49,149 bases of DNA, taken from assembly GCA_000435075.1 (NCBI GenBank), contig FR890613.1, positions 1 to 49,149 on the forward strand, in the 5' to 3' direction. Position 1 is the stretch's first letter; every line of letters begins with the position of its first letter. A program made the position numbers and the translations under genes. Positions 15,791 to 23,066 of this stretch are shown in pieces. The notes beneath the pieces are model-generated. The model was not told the origin of the DNA, ran no database searches, and saw nothing but the letters and a program-made list of their open reading frames with translations. The stretch comes from Bacteroides sp. CAG:770 (GTDB lineage: Bacteria; Bacteroidota; Bacteroidia; Bacteroidales; UBA932).

Positions 15791-16999
15791 ATGAAAAAAA
15801 TTCAGATGGTTACTCCTCTCGTTGAGATGGATGGTGACGAAATGACAAGGATTCTGTGGAAGATGATCAAGGATGAACTTATCCTTCCTTTCGTAGATTT
15901 GAAGTCAGAATATTATGACCTCGGCCTCGTTCATCGTGACGAAACGGCTGACCAGGTGACAATCGACTCTGCCAATGCTACCAAGAAGTATGGTGTTGCA
16001 GTAAAGTGCGCTACCATTACTCCTAACACACAGCGTATGTCTGAGTACAATCTTCATCAGATGTGGAAGAGCCCTAACGGAACAATCCGTTCAATGCTGG
16101 ACGGTACCGTATTCCGTGCACCTATTACCATTCCTTCAATCTCTCCGGCTGTGAAGTTCTGGAAGAAGCCTATCACCATCGCCCGTCATGCTTATGGTGA
16201 CGTTTACAAGGGAGTGGAGATTCGCGCAGAGGAACCAGGAGTAGCCAAGCTCGTTTTCGAAGGTGAAAGCGGAAAGGTAGAAGAGCAGATTATCCACAAA
16301 TTTGCAGGTCCTGGCGTTATCCAGGGTATGCATAACACTGACAAGTCTATCCGCTCATTCGCACACGCTTGCTTCAAGTATGCACTCGACATCAAACAGA
16401 GCATCTGGTTCGCTACAAAGGATACCATTTCCAAGAAGTATGACGGACAGTTCAAGGCTATTTTCGAGGATGTATTCAAAGAGTACGCTGAGGCTTTCGA
16501 GAAAGCAGGTATCGAGTACTTCTACACATTGATCGACGACGCTGTTGCACGTGTAATGCGTAGCGAAGGCGGATTCATCTGGGCTTGCAAGAACTACGAT
16601 GGAGACGTTATGAGCGACATGGTTTCTACAGCATTCGGTTCACTCGCCATGATGACCTCAGTTCTCGTCAGCCCTGACGGAAAATACGAGTATGAGGCAG
16701 CTCACGGTACAGTTACCCGCCACTATTACAAGTACCTCAAGGGAGAAGAGACCTCTACCAACCCTATGGCAACAATTTTCGCATGGAGCGGTGCGTTCCG
16801 TAAGAGAGGTGAGCTGGATAACCTCCCTGAGCTTATCAACTATGCTGACCAGCTCGAGGCAGCTTGCCTGGATACCCTCAATGAAGGTATCGTAACCAAG
16901 GACCTCGCCAACCTCATGGAAGGCGTTACACCTCAGGTGAAGAACTCAGCTGACTTCATGGCTGCTATCCGTGAGCGTCTCGAGAAACGTCTCGCATAA
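15791..16999 (+). CDS. icd: Isocitrate dehydrogenase, NADP-type (dimeric, subfamily II)
   Basis: Oxidative decarboxylation of isocitrate to 2-oxoglutarate, or the reverse. The 402-residue protein resembles eukaryote-like NADP-IDHs: VEMDGDEMTRI, the substrate loop KSPNGTIR, LIDDAVARVMRSEGGFIWACKNYDGDVMSD, and the cofactor motif AAHGTVTRHYYKYLKGEETSTNP. The AHGTVTRH segment with downstream R/H residues fits NADP preference. It is 46 bp after acn and closes the operon before a strong terminator. Confidence 0.94.
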   Translation: MKKIQMVTPLVEMDGDEMTRILWKMIKDELILPFVDLKSEYYDLGLVHRDETADQVTIDSANATKKYGVAVKCATITPNTQRMSEYNLHQMWKSPNGTIRSMLDGTVFRAPITIPSISPAVKFWKKPITIARHAYGDVYKGVEIRAEEPGVAKLVFEGESGKVEEQIIHKFAGPGVIQGMHNTDKSIRSFAHACFKYALDIKQSIWFATKDTISKKYDGQFKAIFEDVFKEYAEAFEKAGIEYFYTLIDDAVARVMRSEGGFIWACKNYDGDVMSDMVSTAFGSLAMMTSVLVSPDGKYEYEAAHGTVTRHYYKYLKGEETSTNPMATIFAWSGAFRKRGELDNLPELINYADQLEAACLDTLNEGIVTKDLANLMEGVTPQVKNSADFMAAIRERLEKRLA

Positions 17000-17027
17000 C
17001 CGGATATCATAATCTGAAACAATATGT

Positions 17028-17056
17028 CCCTCGCTCCGACAGAGCGGGGGGCTTTT
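17028..17056 (+). terminator. Terminator of the cit-acn-icd operon
   Basis: CCCTCGCTC (17028-17036) pairs with GAGCGGGGG (17042-17050) around CGACA, then GCTTTT. It is 28 bp after the icd stop. Two copies of GTCAATG follow at 17066 and 17078. Confidence 0.85.
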
Positions 17057-17097
17057 CGGTTAAATGTCAATGATAATGTCAATGCCGGCGGCCGCGA

Positions 17098-17661
17098 CTA
17101 AATCATCTTGTTCTCCGCGAAGAACTTCCACAGCGGCGCCGCCATCAGGGACTGTCTGATCTGGTCATTGACCATAAGATCCTTTACCTCGGCCTCGTCC
17201 ATAAGCACAATCTGAAGGTCTTCTGTGCTGTCAAGGTGTTGGCTGCCAATCTTTTTCACGCCCTTGGCCACGAAACAGTGCGACAGATTGTTGGTCGTGC
17301 TCGAATTGCCCGACACAGTCATAATCTTGCTCCATTCTCCGTCCCCGTAGCCGGTCTCCTCCATCAACTCCCTCTTCGCAGCCTCAAGCGGAGTCTCGCC
17401 CTTCTCTATCACACCTGCCGGAATCTCGAAGCAGGTCTTGCCGAGACCATGACGGTACTGCCTCTCCATAACGAACTTCCCGTCTTCTGTCAATGCGATT
17501 ACATTCACCCAGTCAGGATACTCCATCACATAGAACTCCGGATTCTGCCTTCCGTCTGGCAGTTCCACGCAGTCACGCCTCACCGTCAGCCACGGACGTC
17601 TGAAAAGATATTCACTCTTTATGATCTTCCATTTCCCGTCTTCGTTTATAGCATCTTTCAT
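17098..17661 (-). CDS. NUDIX hydrolase, ADP-ribose pyrophosphatase type
   Basis: 187 residues with a full NUDIX box, GVIEKGETPLEAAKRELMEETGY, within the ADPRase-like context (ERQYRHGLGKTCFEIPAGVIEKGE). Members cleave ADP-ribose or other nucleoside diphosphate sugars. Substrate identity cannot be settled from sequence. It is monocistronic, with its own TAAATTTG promoter, and convergent with the cit operon terminator. Confidence 0.88.
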   Translation of the reverse strand: MKDAINEDGKWKIIKSEYLFRRPWLTVRRDCVELPDGRQNPEFYVMEYPDWVNVIALTEDGKFVMERQYRHGLGKTCFEIPAGVIEKGETPLEAAKRELMEETGYGDGEWSKIMTVSGNSSTTNNLSHCFVAKGVKKIGSQHLDSTEDLQIVLMDEAEVKDLMVNDQIRQSLMAAPLWKFFAENKMI

Positions 17662-17693
17662 GATATCAGATTTTTAATGTCAATAATTATTCA

Positions 17694-17701
17694 CAAATTT
17701 A
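17694..17701 (-). promoter_or_regulatory. Promoter -7 box for the NUDIX gene
   Basis: The minus strand reads TAAATTTG, a full match to TAnnTTTG, 32 bp upstream of the ATG at 17661. Confidence 0.6.
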
Positions 17702-17767
17702 GGAAAACTTATGCAACAAAATCAATCAATGTCCGTCTAGAGTATAGAACATCAGGAAACTGACGAT

Positions 17768-18274
17768 ATGAAAATCGATGACAAAATAGCGTCGGAACTG
17801 TTCCGTCAATACGGTAAAAGGCTGTACAACACGGCCTTGCGTATAACATTGTCATCATACGAAGCCGAAGAAATCATGCAGGAGACATTGATCCGGTTCC
17901 TTACCGGAGGCAGCAGGCCTGATGATGTGTGGGCATGGCTGCGGCGGATGTGCATAAACAAGTCCATCGACTACCTTCGCCGGGAAAAACGCTTCGTGAA
18001 CATCGACGATGCCGTCACTTCATCGGAAACGGTTCTTGTCAATGACAATGAAGATATCTGGTCAGGCCTGGACGGGCAGTTGTTCCCGATGGTGATGGAA
18101 CTGCTGAAGTCAATGCCAGACGGCTACCGCACGATACTGACATTGAAACTCATAGAAGACATTGATTATAAAGAGATTGCGTCAATGCTGGGAATCAGCG
18201 AGTCCAGTGTCCGGAGCCAATACATGAGGGGTCGCAGGAAACTCGCGGAAAAATTGAAGGAAAAGTTAAGTTAA
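17768..18274 (+). CDS. ECF-type RNA polymerase sigma factor
   Basis: 168 residues with region 2 (LFRQYGKRLYNTALRITLSSYEAEEIMQETLIRF, WLRRMCINKSIDYLRREKR) and region 4 (MPDGYRTILTLKLIEDIDYKEIASMLGISESSVRSQYMRGRRKL), with the helix-turn-helix at the end. It heads a three-gene operon with a membrane protein and a DUF2807 protein. No TAnnTTTG box is evident upstream, which would fit self-regulation by this sigma, but that is inference. There is no FecR next to it, unlike the ECF units that control SusC genes. Confidence 0.93.
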   Translation: MKIDDKIASELFRQYGKRLYNTALRITLSSYEAEEIMQETLIRFLTGGSRPDDVWAWLRRMCINKSIDYLRREKRFVNIDDAVTSSETVLVNDNEDIWSGLDGQLFPMVMELLKSMPDGYRTILTLKLIEDIDYKEIASMLGISESSVRSQYMRGRRKLAEKLKEKLS

Positions 18275-18795
18275 TGATTATGAATGATATAGAAAAATAT
18301 TTCGATAACTATAGATGCCTTGCGGATGAGGCCGGAGACAATCCGTCCGTCACAGAACAGGATTTCCTCGGGAGGCTCCATAAGGAGCAGGCGAGAAAGC
18401 GCTTCCTCGCCCGTACACTTGCATTGACCTTTATCGGGATGGCTGCTGCATTGGCGGTTTTCGTCATTCTGCGCGAGCCGGGAGTTCCGGTCAATCCTGT
18501 GGAAGTGTATATGGCCAGCTATAGGGAAGGCGTGGCGCCGCTGCTGTCGGAAGTACGTGAGATGGAAATGTCGTCCGAGCTGTGCAGGGAAATGGATTTG
18601 TCGTCCGTCATTGAGGAACTGCTGGACTCCTCAGATGGCATGACTGCCGGGCTGGATGGCTTGGAAGATGCTGAAAAACTGGAAATTACGAGAAAATATT
18701 ATGACAGAAGCCTTGACGAAATCAGGACTCTGTACGGCGAATGCTGCCGGGCATACTGTGCCGGGGCGACAGCTGCTGAAGATAATGGAATTTAA
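18274..18795 (+). CDS. Single-pass membrane protein, probable anti-sigma factor
   Basis: 173 residues. A charged N-terminal part of about 45 residues precedes one membrane helix (ARTLALTFIGMAAALAVFVIL) and a periplasmic acidic part rich in E and D. Its start overlaps the sigma stop by one base (TAATG), which implies coupled translation. Position and topology suggest an anti-sigma factor holding the ECF protein at the membrane, but I see no ZAS zinc motif or FecR domain, so the role is inferred from context only. Confidence 0.7.
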   Translation: MIMNDIEKYFDNYRCLADEAGDNPSVTEQDFLGRLHKEQARKRFLARTLALTFIGMAAALAVFVILREPGVPVNPVEVYMASYREGVAPLLSEVREMEMSSELCREMDLSSVIEELLDSSDGMTAGLDGLEDAEKLEITRKYYDRSLDEIRTLYGECCRAYCAGATAAEDNGI

Positions 18796-18807
18796 ATTGT
18801 CAATGAT

Positions 18808-19863
18808 ATGAAAAAGAATCTGTTTGTACTGATATTGCTTTGCGTGATATCTGTGATTAATGTCAATGCAGGTGTGAATCCCGCAATGAGAAAGGAATAC
18901 GATTTTACGTCGTTCAATGCAGTCCGCACTGTGTCCAGAAGACAGTCTCTTTCGGGCAGGGGCACTTACGTCACTTCCAGTTATAAAATCTCACTGGTGA
19001 AGTCGGATCATTATAAAGTCGTCATGGAAGTTTGGGACAGGGATGACATCGACCTGTTCGAAGTCAGACGTGTAGGAAACACTGTGGAATTGGTGACGGC
19101 TATAAAGAAGTATCCATACCACAGCAAAGCCGAAGACCCTTGTGCGACAGTGACGATATATACTCCTGAGTTTCCGAGCGTTACGCTCAGTGGAACCAGC
19201 CAGATGAGCGTGTCCGGCGGTGCGTTCTCCGGTGATAATCTGTCAGTCACCCTGTCTGGGGTCGCTAAAATAGACGGCCTTTCCGGGACTTGGAACAGGG
19301 CAAATATCACAATGAGCGGCACTGCACGCATGAACAACCTGACTTTGAACTCAGGAGCCTGCTATCTCACCTGCAGCGGGGTTGCTGAAATTGCCGGAGT
19401 ATCGTCCATATCTTCTGACAAAGTCCAGTTGTCAATGTCAGGAGCGACCTCGATAAAGATCGACAATATCAATTCCGGACTTGTCGATGCCACGGCGAGC
19501 GGTGCCGGCAAACTCAGTTCCCTCGAAGTCAATGCCAGTGAGCTCATAGCAAATCTTTCAGGAGCTTCGGCTGTCAAATTCACCGGAAAAATCGGAAAAA
19601 TCTCAGCCGAGATGCAGGGAGCTTCCTCTCTGTCTCTCCATGGAAATGGAAACGAAGTGACTGTCTCCGCATTCGGAACTTCTACCTTGAATGCCAAGAA
19701 TTTTACAGTGAAAGATGCCTCACTGAAACTTTCCGGAGTGGCCGGAGCCACCGTTACTGTCACTGAAAAACTCGAGACGGAAACGTCAGGAAGCTCACAT
19801 ATAGATTACTACGGCAATCCAAAGACTGTAAGCAACAAGTCCAATAACGTAGTTAAACATTAG
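18808..19863 (+). CDS. DUF2807 / GIN-domain exported beta-helix protein
   Basis: 351 residues with a signal peptide (MKKNLFVLILLCVISVINVNAG), then repeats of short beta-strand turns such as VTLSGTSQMSVSGG, NITMSGTARMNNL and SMSGATSIKI, typical of the DUF2807 putative adhesin head (GIN) domain. Such proteins often travel with ECF sigma/anti-sigma pairs in Bacteroidota, as here, 12 bp after the membrane protein. The likely location is periplasm or surface. Biochemical role is unknown. Confidence 0.85.
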   Translation: MKKNLFVLILLCVISVINVNAGVNPAMRKEYDFTSFNAVRTVSRRQSLSGRGTYVTSSYKISLVKSDHYKVVMEVWDRDDIDLFEVRRVGNTVELVTAIKKYPYHSKAEDPCATVTIYTPEFPSVTLSGTSQMSVSGGAFSGDNLSVTLSGVAKIDGLSGTWNRANITMSGTARMNNLTLNSGACYLTCSGVAEIAGVSSISSDKVQLSMSGATSIKIDNINSGLVDATASGAGKLSSLEVNASELIANLSGASAVKFTGKIGKISAEMQGASSLSLHGNGNEVTVSAFGTSTLNAKNFTVKDASLKLSGVAGATVTVTEKLETETSGSSHIDYYGNPKTVSNKSNNVVKH

Positions 19864-19866
19864 CAA

Positions 19867-20059
19867 TTAAAGTTTCGCAAGTTGTCCAACTTGCTGAGTG
19901 TTTACGTAATTTGGAGGTTTCTCTCCCATACGCAGGAAGTATGGCCCACGCACATTTTTTTGTACGTTACCCTCACCCTAAATCCCTCCCCTCGGGGAAG
20001 GGACTTACCGTCGCCCTGTCGGGCTCCAAAAGCGGTGTTTTGCAAGGGCAAAACTTAAG
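19867..20059. mobile_element. Degenerate MITE-like element, copy 1
   Basis: The ends resemble the 14-bp termini of the intact element at 43191-43385: the left end 19867-19880 matches 12 of 14 bases, the right end 20046-20059 matches 10 of 14. The right half shares a near-identical block, CGTTACCCTCACCCTAAATC through CCAAAAGCGGTGTTT (about 19964-20040), which contains a CCCCTCGGGG hairpin. Its length of 193 bp agrees with 195 bp for the other copy. No target duplication is now visible, so it is older. It lies 3 bp beyond the DUF2807 stop. Confidence 0.75.
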
Positions 20060-20113
20060 TTAATAAAATAAGTTTTACATATTTATACTCAAAGCTTTAA
20101 TTGAGTAAATGGA

Positions 20114-20155
20114 AGCCGTCGGGTCTGGAGTGATTCCACACCCGGCGGTATTTTC
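20114..20155. terminator. Bidirectional hairpin between DUF2807 gene and lipoprotein gene
   Basis: CCGTCGGGT-TGGA pairs with TCCA-ACCCGGCGG around GTGAT (20116-20148), and TATTTTC follows on the plus side. It can end the plus-strand operon and also lies just past the stop of the minus-strand SusCD operon. Confidence 0.7.
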
Positions 20156-21446
20156 ACTTCTTTACGAACAGGGATGCGAAACCGAAAAAGTCGGGGTCGA
20201 ACTTGTCATCCCAGAGCATCTCGCCGAACGGCGGGGTGTCATAGTCACGAAACTCCAGCCTGAGGCCGTTGTCATCTAGGCCGAATACGACCACGGCCTC
20301 TCCAAGTGTCTCATCATCAGCACTGAAGGAGCGGTTTGCGCAGGACAACGTGTAATAGGTATTGTACTGGTAAGGAATGCCGTCGGCACTCACATACATC
20401 TGGCACTCATAGGAAGTGTGCTTGCCCAGGATAGTCGAAGGCCTGGTGCAATTTATAGGGGAGGCAAGAGTGACCGTGCACTTCCTGAAGAAATTCATGA
20501 AGTCACCCGAACCGCCGGGAGTCAGCGAGACGGAGCCGTCAGCCTCTTTCGCGAAAGTCAATGTGAAGCCTTCATTATGAGTAGGAATCAGTTCGGTATC
20601 CTCCTCCATCTCCGTGAAATCCTCATTGATCTGGTTCAGGGCGAAGGTCTTGCTGAACGTCCATGTGCCGACCAGTTTGTCAGGAGTCTGGACACCGCGG
20701 ACTGCCACGGACACAGAACTGTTGTCACCGGCAATGAATCGGCCGTACTCGGGGTCCACAGTTATGATTGCCTCATCATCTCCCGAAAAACCGGCCGGGA
20801 CGGTGAACCTTGCGGAACCGGAAGTCTCACCGGCATTGAGCAGGATGTAGGCCGGATATGAAGCATCTGAAGACTTCGTCTTGGATTCTCCCGAGAAAAC
20901 AAGATTGGAAGCCCCTGGGCCTGAGACTATCAGCGGAATCATTATGTCCTCCGTGGTGGCAAGATCCTTTCCACTTATCGCTCCGGTAACATTGACAGAA
21001 ACGATGAAATTCTCCAAGGCGTAGCCCCTTGACATGTTGAAGGAATAGATCATCGCCTCCTGAGGGTCAGGTGAAATCACTGCAAGAAACTTTGTCCCGA
21101 GAGAGTAGCCCGACGGCGTGTTGAAGCGCAGGGTAAGCGTCTTGGATTCCGTAAGCGAGATGTCCCCGACAGTTACCGAGCCGGAAGACTCGCCGGCCTT
21201 AATGGTGATGTAATCCGCTGATATGGTGTAATCTACGTCCTTCTCCGCGTCTCCTGACAACAGCAGCGGAACAGTAAGTTCGGAAGATACCGGCTCACTG
21301 ACATTGACAGAAACCTCTACAGAACCCTGCTGGTAAATCGTATATAGAATCTGTTCGAACTCGATCTCCGGTTTCCCGCCCTTCTGACAGGAAATCACTG
21401 AAACCGCGGCAGCCAGAACTGCCAAAAGATATGATATCCTTTTCAT
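20154..21446 (-). CDS. Lipoprotein of the SusCD operon with two Calx-beta-like domains
   Basis: 430 residues from ATG 21446; the open frame runs further up, but MKRISYLLAVLAAAVSVISCQKG is a clear lipoprotein signal with Cys. Two similar domains follow, each with a VPLLLSGDAEKDVDYTISADYITIKAGESSGSVTV-like pattern (second: IPLIVSGPGASN..., ILLNAGETSGSARFTV). This pattern is known from DUF1735/Calx-beta proteins in polysaccharide-utilisation loci. The C-terminal third (LVGTWTF...) looks like a lipocalin-type domain. It is probably a surface-exposed binding partner of SusC/SusD. It is last in the pncB-pncA-susC-susD operon. Confidence 0.75.
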   Translation of the reverse strand: MKRISYLLAVLAAAVSVISCQKGGKPEIEFEQILYTIYQQGSVEVSVNVSEPVSSELTVPLLLSGDAEKDVDYTISADYITIKAGESSGSVTVGDISLTESKTLTLRFNTPSGYSLGTKFLAVISPDPQEAMIYSFNMSRGYALENFIVSVNVTGAISGKDLATTEDIMIPLIVSGPGASNLVFSGESKTKSSDASYPAYILLNAGETSGSARFTVPAGFSGDDEAIITVDPEYGRFIAGDNSSVSVAVRGVQTPDKLVGTWTFSKTFALNQINEDFTEMEEDTELIPTHNEGFTLTFAKEADGSVSLTPGGSGDFMNFFRKCTVTLASPINCTRPSTILGKHTSYECQMYVSADGIPYQYNTYYTLSCANRSFSADDETLGEAVVVFGLDDNGLRLEFRDYDTPPFGEMLWDDKFDPDFFGFASLFVKK

Positions 21447-21468
21447 ATTCTGTAACCGGTTTTTCTGG

Positions 21469-21675
21469 TTATTCGGCAGCCTTGACAGCCGCTTCATATT
21501 CCGCCTTGATGGCCTTGACCTCATCAGTTTCCTCCTTGGTCGGAATCTCGCCCTTCGGCTTTATATAACTCTTGGAAGCATCGCTGGTCTTGGGCGGGAG
21601 TTCAGAATATCCGCATCCGCTCAGGCCGATGCAACTGGCTGCCAATAAGGCAATTATGTATTTCTTGTTTCTCAT
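21469..21675 (-). CDS. Small lipoprotein of the SusCD operon
   Basis: 68 residues from ATG 21675 (MRNKKYIIALLAASCIGLSGCGYSELPP). It has a signal peptide and lipobox LSGC, then a short hydrophilic, lysine/glutamate-rich tail ending EYEAAVKAAE. An in-frame ATG at 21681 overlaps the susD stop by one base. No family recognised. It lies 22 bp upstream of the larger lipoprotein and directly after susD, so it is part of the same transcript and perhaps an accessory subunit. Confidence 0.7.
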   Translation of the reverse strand: MRNKKYIIALLAASCIGLSGCGYSELPPKTSDASKSYIKPKGEIPTKEETDEVKAIKAEYEAAVKAAE

Positions 21676-21680
21676 GTCCA

Positions 21681-23060
21681 TCAGTATTCATATCCCGGAT
21701 TCTGCTCCAGGTCAGGGTTAAGGTCAATGTCGGATTTTACGATAGGAGCGGTGTAAAGATAAGCCTTGGTAGTGAACTTCAGACCATTGCTGATGACCCA
21801 CCATTCCGGTCTGCCGTTGCGCTTCAGTTCGAACCACCTGTCACCCTCCATATAAAGTTCCTTGCGCCTCTCGTCGAAGATGGCCTGGAGAAGAGGTGTG
21901 ATTGCCATACCTTTGCAGTCCACGACGATTCTCTCATCCGTGCGGACTGCCGGTAAAGTGCTCATGGTCAGGTCAATGGCGCCGTTGATTCTGTTCCGTC
22001 TGAGTTCATTGACCCAATCCAGGGCTTTGTCCTTTTCCCCTTTGTGATAGTAGGCTTCGGCAAGCATCAGCACCATTTCAGAGAGCCTCACGCGGCATTC
22101 AGGCATCTTGACATTGAACCTCTTCTTGTCGAAACTTGCCGCGTACCTCACGTCCTCCGACGGATTCCCGCCGAACAGGCGTATCAGTTTCGCGCAGGCC
22201 GGCCGCGTCGCGATATAATTCTTCGTGTAGCTGAAATACCAGTCCAGACCGCTGGAATTGTTCACATGCGAGCGGACAAGGACCTCACCCTTCGTCTCGG
22301 AAGGCGCATTGATCATCGCCGCATAATCCGAAGCCGGCGTAAGCGAATAACCGCTGTTGTCAATGATATCGTTGCATATCGAGATGACGTTGTCCCAGTT
22401 CTGGCACCAGAACTCCAGCTTTGCCTTGTAAGCCTTTATCACCCAAGTAGTAAAGATATATTTCTTGTCTGTCGGATTCAATGCCAGTGCCTCATCGAAC
22501 AACTTTCCGGTATATTCGTAAGTCTGTTTCATCGTACCGCGCAGAGGTCTCGAATCTATGTCGAAGTTGTCCACAAGAGGGATGCCCGGCAGATTCTCTT
22601 CCCATGGCTGGCAGAACTCGCGCATGAGGTTGTAATAAATGATGCCCTTCATAGCGTAAGATGCTGAAACTAAGCCTTTTGCAGTTTCGGTATCCCTGCC
22701 TGCCAGATTGCCGATGACGATGTTGCAGTCTCTCACGATTTCCCAGCTGTCCCTGTAGAAATACTGTCTCTTGCCGATTTCCTCCCCGGCAAAGAACTCC
22801 AGGAAACTGCTCGTCATGATATTGGCATCCAGATTGTCCGAGCATCCTTCCAGATACTTTATCATATCCATGTTTCCGATGACGAACTCGTCCTCACCGC
22901 CCTCAATGTCGCTCAGGCGCTTATGGATTATGGACGCGAACTCCTCATCGGTCTTCGGGATGACCTGGCCCTGCGGCTGGACATTCAGATAATTCCCGCA
23001 GCTGACGCAGAAGATAAAGGTCAATGCCAGTGTAAATATTCTCAAGTGTCTCATTTTCAA
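21681..23060 (-). CDS. SusD/RagB-family outer-membrane lipoprotein
   Basis: 459 residues. Lipoprotein signal with FCVSCGNYLNVQPQG, the typical SusD start in which the Cys is followed by a YLxxxP motif. Helical TPR-like segments follow (SYAMKGIIYYNLMREFCQPW...GIPLV), then MVLMLAEAYYHKGEKDKALDWVNELRRNR and FDERRKELYMEGDRWFELKR, all family hallmarks. SusD forms the lid over the SusC barrel and binds substrate. It lies 6 bp downstream of susC. The substrate is not readable from sequence, but operon partners point to a nicotinamide-type or NAD-type molecule (inference). Confidence 0.93.
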   Translation of the reverse strand: MKMRHLRIFTLALTFIFCVSCGNYLNVQPQGQVIPKTDEEFASIIHKRLSDIEGGEDEFVIGNMDMIKYLEGCSDNLDANIMTSSFLEFFAGEEIGKRQYFYRDSWEIVRDCNIVIGNLAGRDTETAKGLVSASYAMKGIIYYNLMREFCQPWEENLPGIPLVDNFDIDSRPLRGTMKQTYEYTGKLFDEALALNPTDKKYIFTTWVIKAYKAKLEFWCQNWDNVISICNDIIDNSGYSLTPASDYAAMINAPSETKGEVLVRSHVNNSSGLDWYFSYTKNYIATRPACAKLIRLFGGNPSEDVRYAASFDKKRFNVKMPECRVRLSEMVLMLAEAYYHKGEKDKALDWVNELRRNRINGAIDLTMSTLPAVRTDERIVVDCKGMAITPLLQAIFDERRKELYMEGDRWFELKRNGRPEWWVISNGLKFTTKAYLYTAPIVKSDIDLNPDLEQNPGYEY

Positions 23061-23066
23061 GCCCTC

